This document shows, piece after piece, positions 24,935 through 32,341 of a DNA stretch of 33,729 nt (position 1 is the stretch's first letter; every line of letters starts with the position of its first letter). The translations under genes and the position numbers were made by a program. The DNA is from an uncultured Oscillospiraceae bacterium (GTDB lineage: Bacteria > Bacillota > Clostridia > Oscillospirales > Oscillospiraceae). The stretch is from assembly GCA_947629915.1 (NCBI GenBank), contig CANRFN010000050.1:1-33729 (forward strand), in the 5' to 3' direction. The notes beneath the pieces are model-generated. The model had not been told where the DNA came from. It searched no databases and saw only the letters and a program-made list of their open reading frames with translations.

Positions 24935-27268
24935 CTATTCTGATACAACCAATTCCGCCCGGACCTCCAAGCCGTCCGCTGTCTTCACATGCAGAGACAC
25001 CGTACTGTCCTCGGGAACCAGTACTGCCATTGCCCGGCCGTAGTGGCTGGGGAATGTCCCATCCAGGTAAGACCGCTCCGCCTTGGGACAGGCGCTGCCA
25101 AAGGCCAGCAGCTTTGCCCCGGAGACCTCAATAGACCACTCCGTATCGGCGTTGGACTCCACCACGCCGTTCTCTCCGGTGAGATCCACCCGCACATAGG
25201 CCGGGCGTCCCGCTTTCAGTGCGCTCTCCGGGGTGATACGCAGTTTCAGTGTTCCTTCCGCAGACTGCAGGGTACTGCGTCCCACCTCTGCACCATTTTC
25301 GTAAGTTACGGCCATCAGCACGCCAGGCGTGTAGGGGACGGTAAAGGAGGCCAGATAGCCCTCAACGGGCTTGCGGCCAAGGCTGGTGCCGTTCAGAAGC
25401 AGCTCCGCCTCCTCTGCAGCTGCGTATACCTCCACCACTGCCGCATTCCCCTCACAGCCCCGCCAGGACCAACTGGGGATGGCGTTGGTGCCCCGCCAGG
25501 TGGAGACCGCCGCCGTCTCGCCCGGGTGGTTCAACGGCCGGACGCCGATGTACGGCACCTTGCGCTTCTCAAACACGGCTGCGGTGAGGCCGGCCTCGGC
25601 GGTGTCGTCTCCCAAGATATCCAGCACCCCGGCCTCGGCGAGCAGCCAGGGATAGGGCTTGCCGAAGCCGAACTCGTTCTTGTCCCAGACCCAGGCGCCG
25701 ATGCCCGCCTCGCCCAGGTAGTCCCAGGCGGTCCACATGAAGTCTCCGATGAGGAAGGGATAGCGCTCCACCATGGCCCAGTTGGAGGCGATGATCTGGG
25801 GGAAGGTCTCACTGCCCACGATGACCCGATTGGGGTGCTCGTCTGCCTCCAGGGGATATCTGCTGTGGCCGTAGTTGTATCCCGCGATGTCCACAGCGTC
25901 CAGCGTCTTGGCAGAGACGGCCTCTACCTCCGGCAGAGCAGATGCGGCGTTCATACGCTCCCCGTTCTCCATGGCCAGCTTGTTGTAGTCCTCGCTGCTC
26001 ACGTTGGTATAGTCCTCTTTGGGCTGGTCCTCCCCGCCGAAGATGCTGGCGCCCATTTTGGCCATCATCACCAGGGCCAGATTCAGCCCGATGGTGGTGG
26101 GCCGGGTGGGGTCCAGCCGGTGGAAGGAGTCCACGATGGTCTGGGCGAGGGCATTGCCGCGATCCTCGGCGGGCTCCGTCACCTCATTGCCGATGGAATA
26201 CAGCACCACCGAGGGGTGGTTGCGGTCCCGGCGGACAGTGCGCTCCACGTCCCCCTGCCAGTTCTGGTCAAAGTCCAGGGCGTAATCGTGGGCGGTCTTC
26301 CGGTTGTACCACATGTCCCACATCTCGTCCATCACATACATGCCCAGGCGGTCGCAGGCGTCCAGCAGCTCCGGGGAGGCGGGGTTGTGGGCGCTGCGGA
26401 TGGCGTTGAAGCCCCATTCCTTCAGGATGCGCACCTTCCGCGCCTCTGCCTCGTAGAGGGAGACAGCGCCCAGAATGCCGTTGTCGTGGTGGACGCAGCC
26501 GCCCCGGAGCTTGGTCTCTTTGCCGTTCACCAGGAATCCCTTCGGGCTCCACGCCAGCGTGCGGATGCCGAAGGGGACGGTGTCCGTGTCCAGGACCTGT
26601 CCATTGCGGGTCAGGGTTACCCGGCAGGTGTACAGGTATGGATCCTCTGCACTCCAGAGGTTTGCATCGGGGATCTCCAGTTCTACGCAGCCACCATCGC
26701 CAGCTGCAACCACCGTCTCCCCGTCCAGGATCTCCACCTGGACTTCTCCTGTACCGCAGATCTCGGTCTCAACGCGGATTCGGGCGGGATCATAGGTCAG
26801 CGTGTTGATGGAGACGCCCTCGGGGACGATGTGGTCCAGTTCTCCGGTCCAGAGCCATACCGGGCGGTAGATGCCAGCGCCGGAGTACCAGCGGGAGTTG
26901 GGGGTCTCAGCGTTGTCTGCCGTAACCCGAATGGTGTTCTCCCCCGGCAGGAGCTTCCCCGTGAGGTCTACCCAGAAGGGGGCGTACCCGTACGCGCAGC
27001 CGCCCACAGGTGCATCGTTCAGATAGACCGCGGCCTTGCGGTACACCCCGCCAAACTGGAGTAAAACAGCCTTGTCTTTGAGAGAGGTGCCATCTATGGT
27101 CTTCTCGTAGGTGTACACTCCCCCGGCGAAATAGGCGCCGGCGGAACCGGATTTCTCATCTGCGCCCCGCCGCTCCTCCAACTGGGCATCGTGGGGCAGG
27201 TCCAGGATGCGGGAGGTGCCGTCTTCCTTGGTAAAGGTCCAGCCTTTGCAAAAGTCCAAGCGTTTCAT
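24935..27268 (-). CDS. GH2-family beta-galactosidase-like glycosidase (DUF4982 type)
   Basis: A 777-residue GH2 enzyme, last gene of the four-gene operon that starts with the apiosidase-like protein. Jelly-roll (about 1-150, with SRWYSGAGIYRPVWL), Ig-like domain, TIM barrel (about 255-540), then DUF4982-type and further Ig-like domains. The acid/base is Glu362 in SIGNEVTE and the nucleophile is Glu487 in VGSETFP; FLIGDFMWTAWDYLGEAGIG matches the corresponding segment of the GH2 ending at 12909, so the two are paralogues of the same subfamily type. It begins 10 bases after the esterase gene. No signal peptide. Likely removes a terminal beta-galactosyl or related residue in the cytosol. Confidence 0.9.
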   Translation of the reverse strand: MKRLDFCKGWTFTKEDGTSRILDLPHDAQLEERRGADEKSGSAGAYFAGGVYTYEKTIDGTSLKDKAVLLQFGGVYRKAAVYLNDAPVGGCAYGYAPFWVDLTGKLLPGENTIRVTADNAETPNSRWYSGAGIYRPVWLWTGELDHIVPEGVSINTLTYDPARIRVETEICGTGEVQVEILDGETVVAAGDGGCVELEIPDANLWSAEDPYLYTCRVTLTRNGQVLDTDTVPFGIRTLAWSPKGFLVNGKETKLRGGCVHHDNGILGAVSLYEAEARKVRILKEWGFNAIRSAHNPASPELLDACDRLGMYVMDEMWDMWYNRKTAHDYALDFDQNWQGDVERTVRRDRNHPSVVLYSIGNEVTEPAEDRGNALAQTIVDSFHRLDPTRPTTIGLNLALVMMAKMGASIFGGEDQPKEDYTNVSSEDYNKLAMENGERMNAASALPEVEAVSAKTLDAVDIAGYNYGHSRYPLEADEHPNRVIVGSETFPQIIASNWAMVERYPFLIGDFMWTAWDYLGEAGIGAWVWDKNEFGFGKPYPWLLAEAGVLDILGDDTAEAGLTAAVFEKRKVPYIGVRPLNHPGETAAVSTWRGTNAIPSWSWRGCEGNAAVVEVYAAAEEAELLLNGTSLGRKPVEGYLASFTVPYTPGVLMAVTYENGAEVGRSTLQSAEGTLKLRITPESALKAGRPAYVRVDLTGENGVVESNADTEWSIEVSGAKLLAFGSACPKAERSYLDGTFPSHYGRAMAVLVPEDSTVSLHVKTADGLEVRAELVVSE

Positions 27269-27278
27269 ATCAATTCCC

Positions 27279-28262
27279 TCACTTGTTCAGGATCCGGTTC
27301 AGCCAGGACAGGGCCAAATAAGGCCAGATAGAGACCTCTGGATTCGCCTCGTCTGTGCCTGCATTTCCCGCATCGAACAGGTGCAGCAGCGCGTTCTTGG
27401 TCTCCTCCGGCAAGGGGAGTTCCCCGCTGATCGCCGCATTCTGCAGGTGCTCCAGCTGGTTGGCACAGTGGGCATCTCCGTAGTCCTGGTCCGCCCATCT
27501 TGTATCGGCCAGGGAGAGGCCGTGGCGCCCCGCGGAGAAGAGGTGCAGGGCGTGAGGTACCCCGTGTTTCCGGAGAGCTTGCTCCATCAGGATGCTGTTC
27601 TCCACTGGCACGGTCTCGTCCGTGATGGTCTGCCAGAGAAAGATCGGCGGGGTGTTCTCTGAGACCTGCTTCTCCAGGGACCAGTACTCCAGCAACTTCG
27701 CCGCCTCAGGGTCTTTGCGCTCATAGATGTCCCGGCCCAGCAGGCACTGGAAGGACCCCTGGTGGGCGAACGGTCCGCTGGTGATCACCGGATAAGAGAG
27801 GATGGCCGCATCCGGCCGGGCGGAGATGTCTTTGTATGCCGGGTTATCCTCCGCTGCATCCTCGAAATGGACGCAGATGCTGCCGCAGAGGTGGGAGCCG
27901 GCGGAAAAGCCGCAGAGAACCACCAGGTTGGGATCCACCTTGTACTCCCCCGCCCTGGACCGGACCATCCGGATCGCCCGGGCCAGCTCCCCCATGGGCA
28001 GGCCTCCCAGAGGGGCGGCGGAGAGGAGGTTGGTGGTGTAGGTGAGCACAAAGGTCTGGTACCCGGCTACATAGAAGCGCTCCGCCACCAGCTCTCCCTC
28101 GGTGGGGGATACCATCGCGTAGCCGCCGCCGGGCACCACGATGACGCACGGCCGGACTGTATCGTCCTCATGGAGGTACGGCACCAGGTCCGGCTGAAAT
28201 CCAAAGGCCATGGGGTAATGGTACTCGGAATCGGCAAACAAAGGCACAGGGTTGTATTTCAT
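27279..28262 (-). CDS. Alpha/beta-hydrolase carbohydrate esterase
   Basis: A 327-residue alpha/beta-hydrolase of the BD-FAE/acetyl-xylan-esterase-like type. The oxyanion segment is PGGGY (44-48), the nucleophile is Ser120 in GFSAG, and the likely acid and His come from QTITDETVP and SAGRHGLSLAD. No signal peptide. Such enzymes remove acetyl or feruloyl groups from imported plant oligosaccharides. The ATG at 28262 overlaps the GH43 stop (ATGA), and GGGAGG lies eight bases before it. A start 21 bases upstream lacks such support. Position between GH43 and GH2 indicates it de-esterifies the same substrate; the ester type cannot be told. Confidence 0.85.
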   Translation of the reverse strand: MKYNPVPLFADSEYHYPMAFGFQPDLVPYLHEDDTVRPCVIVVPGGGYAMVSPTEGELVAERFYVAGYQTFVLTYTTNLLSAAPLGGLPMGELARAIRMVRSRAGEYKVDPNLVVLCGFSAGSHLCGSICVHFEDAAEDNPAYKDISARPDAAILSYPVITSGPFAHQGSFQCLLGRDIYERKDPEAAKLLEYWSLEKQVSENTPPIFLWQTITDETVPVENSILMEQALRKHGVPHALHLFSAGRHGLSLADTRWADQDYGDAHCANQLEHLQNAAISGELPLPEETKNALLHLFDAGNAGTDEANPEVSIWPYLALSWLNRILNK

Positions 28263-29308
28263 TGGTAGTCCTCCCATCTCCATTCCTCCAACCAGTCCAC
28301 GATGGGTCTCTCCCCCTCAAACCGGATGGGGAGCCAGACATAGCGGGCCTGGGAGGTGTCCAGTTCCGTGTCTCCGATCCACCCGGGGTCTGTGTAGGTG
28401 TCATCAAAGGTGGGATCAAAGGCCTTTCGGAAAAACTTCCTGTACTCATGGTAGTCCCACTCCATGTGGTCTGGAATCCAGCGGTCTGCCAGGGCGATAT
28501 ACAGGTCCCGTTTGCCGGGGACTTGAAAGACGCTGGAGATCTGGGAGTGGAACGAGGTATCTGTGGGGTCCCCGGGGTGCAGGTTCCCCAGGACAGTATA
28601 AGGCCCGTGCCAGGTTTCTGCAAGGGCGGCTTCGCTGGGATTGGGCTTGTATCCGGTGGTGCCGGAGGTGAGGAGATAGTGCTTGCCCCGCCGGGCAAAG
28701 TGGGCGGTGGCCTCCCGGACAAAGGGCGGGCCGATGTGGTGGGGGAAGTGGGTGCTGTAGAAGCCGGTAACGTTGGTGTAGTCCTCGGTGAGATCGGCGC
28801 AGATGGTCTCGGAGTGCACCCGCTCGAAGTAGTAATAGGCCTTGCCGTCCGGGGCGGCGGCGAGGTCGAAATCTCCGGCGCTCATGCCCAGGGGGTAGAG
28901 CCCGGTGCGGACGATGGTGTAGGGGCCCAGGACGTGGTCTGCGGTGAGGATTGTGGAGGCCTGGCCGCCGTCCTTTTCCATGATCTTCAACCAGCAGACG
29001 TACTTGCGGGTGCGGGCGTTATACAGGATGTGGGGCCGGTCCATCATGGAGGTGGGGTGGAGGGGCGATGATGCATCCTCCAGATTGGGCGGGATGATGA
29101 GGCCCTTATCCTCCCAGTTGTAGAGGTCCCGGGAGGCGTAGCACCGGACGCCCCAGTGCCAGATGCCGTTCTTCCCGTCTGTGTGCTCCTTGTTCTCGCC
29201 GTACCAGTAGTAGACGCCGTCCACGGTGAGGATGCTGCCCCCGTGGGCGTGAATGGGCTTGCCATCGGTGTCCAGCCACACCTCTCCGGGATGAAATGCG
29301 TGATACAT
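28259..29308 (-). CDS. GH43-like five-bladed beta-propeller glycosidase
   Basis: A 349-residue protein with the GH43-like beginning AHGGSILTVDGVYYWYGENKE, seen in subfamilies that act on beta-galactans or arabinose-type side chains. Internal propeller elements include DRPHILYNARTRKYVCWLK and DGKAYYYFERV; REATAHFARRGKHYLLTSG is the likely catalytic-acid blade. No signal peptide or carbohydrate-binding module is present. The ATG at 29308 has GGGGAGA eight bases upstream; the longer open frame reaches into the preceding gene. It starts 16 bases after that gene and overlaps the esterase by four bases. Substrate: probably terminal galactose or arabinose, by family only. Confidence 0.8.
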   Translation of the reverse strand: MYHAFHPGEVWLDTDGKPIHAHGGSILTVDGVYYWYGENKEHTDGKNGIWHWGVRCYASRDLYNWEDKGLIIPPNLEDASSPLHPTSMMDRPHILYNARTRKYVCWLKIMEKDGGQASTILTADHVLGPYTIVRTGLYPLGMSAGDFDLAAAPDGKAYYYFERVHSETICADLTEDYTNVTGFYSTHFPHHIGPPFVREATAHFARRGKHYLLTSGTTGYKPNPSEAALAETWHGPYTVLGNLHPGDPTDTSFHSQISSVFQVPGKRDLYIALADRWIPDHMEWDYHEYRKFFRKAFDPTFDDTYTDPGWIGDTELDTSQARYVWLPIRFEGERPIVDWLEEWRWEDYQ

Positions 29309-29324
29309 GGCGGTCTCTCCCCTC

Positions 29325-30851
29325 TCAGTGGTTTTTCCTGGCCAGAATCGCCATATACGGCCGGCCAGGCAGGGGGACAACCACGGAACCGCTGGCATCG
29401 TAGGACCAGATCGGCCGGGTCATGTTCCAGGTGTCGATCACCTCCACCGTGTAGCTGCCCTCTGCGGGGAGCTCCAAGGTAAAGCGGCCGTAGGTCTGGA
29501 GATCGCAGTAGAAGAGAATCGCCTCGGCGCCGCAGCAGCCCAGATACTGCACCTGGCCGTCCAGGAAGCGCTCCCGCTCCGCCGGCTCCATGGCCAGGAT
29601 CCGCTCATGGTACACCCGCTGCTCCGCCGGAATGCCGGCCAGCATCGTCTCCAGTTCCTCCGGCGTCTTGCCCCGGAGCAGGCAAAATCCCGTGATCACA
29701 GGCTCCACGGGGCCGGGGATCTCCTCCATGATCTCCCTAAGAAATGCGACCCGGGCGATGCTCTCTCCCCGCAGGGTTCCGCCCTTGGCCCAGAAGACCA
29801 CCTCATCCGGGTCCTCCGGGTCCAGGAAGGTCTCCCCGTGGGTACAGCACCCGCCGAGGGACATGGTGCGCCAGAACCGGGCGGTGAGCTCCTCTGCGGA
29901 GAGGCTGCCCCAGGGCTGCTCCAGGTTGCCCTCATAGCCGCACTCGTCGATGAGGATGGGCTTGCGGTACTTTCCCATCCACTCTGGAATCCGGTTCAGC
30001 GCTCCCGTCTGCAGGGAGACATGGGTGGTGTACGGCCGCTCGTGGGGCCAGATGGAGATGCAGTGGTGGTTGCCGATGAGGTGATGGAATGGGTCATTTG
30101 TGGCGAGGAATGCCTCGATGCCGTACCAGTCCTCCATGGTCTTGGCGGGCATCACGTCGTACTCGTTGGCCATGCTCCACCAGAGCGCGGGGTAGGCCGC
30201 AAAGCGGCGGAGCAGGTAGTCCAGATAGCGGAGGTCGTCCTCATGGGACATGGAGGAGAAGCCCCAGCGGTCGTAGGGGTGGAAGAGGATCAGGTCCACC
30301 TGATAGCCCATGGCAAAGAGCTGGCAGAGGCGCTCCTCAAACCGGTCCCAGAAGGCATAGCACGGCCGGGAGGTGTCCCAGGTGCCGTCCTCTCTCCGCT
30401 CAAAGGCGAAGTACGCCGGCTCGTTCTCGTTGTAGATGAAGTGCTTGGGGAAGACGCAGAGGCGAATCTTGTTGAACGGTGTACGCTGCAATGTCTCCAG
30501 GGTCTCGTCGATGCGGCTGTCCGGCTGGTGCATCATGGCGTACACCGTGGTGCCGTAGGTGCGGCAGAGGGTCCCGTCTGCGTACTCCAGATGGGTGCCC
30601 ACCGCCCGGACCGGGCCGTGGTGCCCCGCCCGGGCGGGCAGCACGTCAATGGTACCGCTGTCTGAGACGGCGCCCCGCACCGTGTAGGTGTATCGGCCCG
30701 CCTCCATGGGCAGGAAGCGGACCTTCACCGTATCCTCGGAGGCCTGAAAGCCCCGGACCGGGATGGATCTGCCGTCCTTCATAAAGTGTGCTGTCAGGTC
30801 CCCGGTGCCGGGATAGGCCAGTTCCATCATCTCATTCTGATATGCGCTCAA
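29325..30851 (-). CDS. Apiosidase-like hydrolase (DUF5060 / DUF4038 / DUF5605 type, GH140-related)
   Basis: A 508-residue protein. The N-terminal DUF5060-like beta domain (about 1-80) carries VRGFQASEDTVKVRFLP; the TIM-barrel DUF4038-like domain (about 85-400) begins with a YADGTLCRTYGTTVYA segment, and a C-terminal beta domain (about 405-505) follows. Likely catalytic residues are Glu230 in WWSMANEYD (acid/base) and Glu303 in ILIDECGYEG (nucleophile). The related GH140 enzymes release apiose-containing side chains of rhamnogalacturonan II; many DUF4038 proteins have other, untested targets. TTG at 30851 is chosen as start because AGAGGAGA lies about eight bases upstream. It heads the operon with GH43, esterase and GH2. 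No signal peptide. Confidence 0.8.
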   Translation of the reverse strand: MSAYQNEMMELAYPGTGDLTAHFMKDGRSIPVRGFQASEDTVKVRFLPMEAGRYTYTVRGAVSDSGTIDVLPARAGHHGPVRAVGTHLEYADGTLCRTYGTTVYAMMHQPDSRIDETLETLQRTPFNKIRLCVFPKHFIYNENEPAYFAFERREDGTWDTSRPCYAFWDRFEERLCQLFAMGYQVDLILFHPYDRWGFSSMSHEDDLRYLDYLLRRFAAYPALWWSMANEYDVMPAKTMEDWYGIEAFLATNDPFHHLIGNHHCISIWPHERPYTTHVSLQTGALNRIPEWMGKYRKPILIDECGYEGNLEQPWGSLSAEELTARFWRTMSLGGCCTHGETFLDPEDPDEVVFWAKGGTLRGESIARVAFLREIMEEIPGPVEPVITGFCLLRGKTPEELETMLAGIPAEQRVYHERILAMEPAERERFLDGQVQYLGCCGAEAILFYCDLQTYGRFTLELPAEGSYTVEVIDTWNMTRPIWSYDASGSVVVPLPGRPYMAILARKNH

Positions 30852-30871
30852 AACGATTCTCCTCTGGTTTG

Positions 30872-30902
30872 AAAAAAGGGCGCGGAGGCCGCGCCCTTTT
30901 TT
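30872..30902 (-). terminator. Terminator between lipoprotein and apiosidase-like genes
   Basis: Perfect 14-bp arms aaaaaagggcgcgg (30872-30885) and ccgcgccctttttt (30889-30902) with a 3-base loop, A-rich on one side and T-rich on the other, so it could work on both strands. It ends the lipoprotein message 22 bases after its stop. Only 20 bases separate it from the next start codon, leaving no space for another promoter. Confidence 0.85.
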
Positions 30903-30924
30903 GTGGGATAGGTTGGGTTGGGGA

Positions 30925-32178
30925 TTACTCGGTGACCATGTTCAGGGTGGCGGCCACATCGCCGAACACCTCGATGCCGGTGGCGGCGTAGTCGAAGGAG
31001 ATGCCGTAGGCTGCGGTGGCCACATCGCCGCCCTTCTCAAAGTGGAGGGTGATGACGTAGGTCTCCATGTCGATCTCGTAGGTAGCGGTGTCGATGTCCA
31101 TCTCGCTGCCAAAAGCGGAGGCGTAGAGGCGGGCGGTGTTGTCGTCATAGAGCTCGCAGATCAGATCGCCCATCACGTCGGCGCCGGGCACGAGGATCTC
31201 GCCCTTGTAGAGGTAGGAGACGTTCTTGGCAGCGCCCACCACGTTCATGACCACCTCTGTGCCGTCCTCAGACTTGTAGGTGTAGGTGCCGTCCTCGTTC
31301 TTGGTGACGGTGGCGCCGTTGTCGGAGTCGGACTTGGGGGTGAGGGTGATCTCGCTCTGGTCCTCATTCATGGCGTAGGTGCCGTCCACGAACATGATCA
31401 CGGCGTCCTTGTAGGTGCCGTTCACCAGCAGATCCAGGGTGGCGGTCTCATCGTTGGGGTCGATGAGGCTCAGAATGGGAGCTGCAACCTCACCGTTGTA
31501 GTCGCCGGCCAGTGCGGAGTTCTCGGGATCGGTATCGCGCTTGTAGACAGCATTCTCACCACCGATGCCGGTGATGGCTTCCATATCCTGATAGAGGTTG
31601 TCTCCATCAAAGCCGCAGGAGTCCACCAGGTTGCCGTCCATGTCGTAGAAGTTGATGGTGTAGGGAGCGGTGCCGGTGGGCGGGGCTGCGCCTTCCTCGG
31701 CGGCTTCAACGGTGGCGCGGTCGGGCCAGCAGGCGTATTCGGTCTCCTGCTCCACCACCTCGTAGGTGCCGGTGAAGGTGATCTGGTTCATGGCAAAGCC
31801 GGCATAGTAGATACTGCCGATGCCGGGGACGTTGTCATAGAAGTGGAAGTAGTAGGACATGAGCATGTCGCCGGCATTGTAGCTGTAGGAGTAGTAGCTG
31901 CCCACGATCTTCTCAGCGGGGGTCAGGTCTGCCTTGGGATCAGCGGGAGCCTGCTGGTCATCGGCGGGCTGCTGATCCTCGGGAGCCTGCTGGTCGTCAG
32001 CGGGCTGCTGGTCATCGGTGCTGCCGGCCTCGGGCGTGGCGGCGGCGTCATCATTGCTGGGTGCGCTGGTGTTGGTGTCGCCGGAGTTGTTGCCGCCGCT
32101 GGAGCTGTTGTCTCCGCCGCAGGCGGCGAGCGCAAAGCAGAGGGCGAGCGCGAGAAGAAGAGCAAGTATCTTTTTCAT
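30925..32178 (-). CDS. Secreted lipoprotein of unknown function
   Basis: A 417-residue protein with a type II signal peptide (MKKILALLLALALCF) and lipobox LAAC with Cys20. A low-complexity Ser/Asn/Asp-rich linker (23-50) and a Gln-Asp-Pro repeat (55-80) hold the rest away from the membrane. Residues ~85-417 are predicted mostly beta, with two copies of a pattern like 'GTYxxxxDQSEITLTPK' and 'DGTYTYKSEDGTEV', reminiscent of clostridial lipocalin-like lipoproteins, but I recognise no family. AGGAGG lies seven bases before the ATG. It has its own promoter with the direct-repeat module at 32223-32286, shared with the GH2-GH3 operon, so it probably belongs to the same regulon, perhaps as a binding or sensing protein. 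It is very acidic. Confidence 0.8.
   Translation of the reverse strand: MKKILALLLALALCFALAACGGDNSSSGGNNSGDTNTSAPSNDDAAATPEAGSTDDQQPADDQQAPEDQQPADDQQAPADPKADLTPAEKIVGSYYSYSYNAGDMLMSYYFHFYDNVPGIGSIYYAGFAMNQITFTGTYEVVEQETEYACWPDRATVEAAEEGAAPPTGTAPYTINFYDMDGNLVDSCGFDGDNLYQDMEAITGIGGENAVYKRDTDPENSALAGDYNGEVAAPILSLIDPNDETATLDLLVNGTYKDAVIMFVDGTYAMNEDQSEITLTPKSDSDNGATVTKNEDGTYTYKSEDGTEVVMNVVGAAKNVSYLYKGEILVPGADVMGDLICELYDDNTARLYASAFGSEMDIDTATYEIDMETYVITLHFEKGGDVATAAYGISFDYAATGIEVFGDVAATLNMVTE
31939..32016 (-). repeat. Tandem Asp-Gln-Gln-Pro-Ala repeat in the lipoprotein linker
   Basis: Residues 55-80 consist of two 13-residue units (DDQQPADDQQAPE and DQQPADDQQAPAD), each itself a doubled DDQQ-Pro/Ala element. 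The DNA shows matching tandem copies of ctgctggtc-type units. It is a flexible surface spacer and a likely site of length variation between strains. Confidence 0.8.
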
Positions 32179-32222
32179 AGTGGGACCTCCTGAAACATCG
32201 TTTTTTTCTTGGGGATGCTCGC

Positions 32223-32286
32223 ATTATGCCAGATTTCCCTCCGGATTTCTGCCAGAGATCCGTCATGAAGTACCAAAAACCCGACA
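32223..32286 (-). promoter_or_regulatory. Direct-repeat activator-type promoter of the lipoprotein gene
   Basis: On the minus strand, repeats TGTCGGGTTTTTGGT (32286-32272) and TGACGGATCTCTGGC (32265-32251) lie 21 bp apart. CATAAT (32228-32223) preceded by TGG follows 22 bases later as an extended -10. No -35 is seen. Spacing and order are identical to the module at 16906-16969, including a conserved GGGAAA just before the TGG. The upstream repeat lies close behind the terminator of the solute-binding-protein gene. Confidence 0.6.
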
Positions 32287-32299
32287 GCCTTCTGCCTAC

Positions 32300-32332
32300 A
32301 AAGCCGTTCACCTGGATTGGGTGAACGGCTTT
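32300..32332 (-). terminator. Terminator of the solute-binding-protein gene
   Basis: Perfect 13-bp arms aaagccgttcacc (32300-32312) and ggtgaacggcttt (32320-32332) around a 7-base loop, starting nine bases beyond the stop codon at 32342. It separates this gene, and whatever transporter operon lies to the right, from the lipoprotein promoter. Confidence 0.85.
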
Positions 32333-32341
32333 GCCGCAGAT

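Noticed and set aside
31939..32016. CRISPR-like repeat
   Set aside because: The repetition is in-frame protein-coding linker sequence without spacers; no CRISPR array or cas gene was found anywhere.
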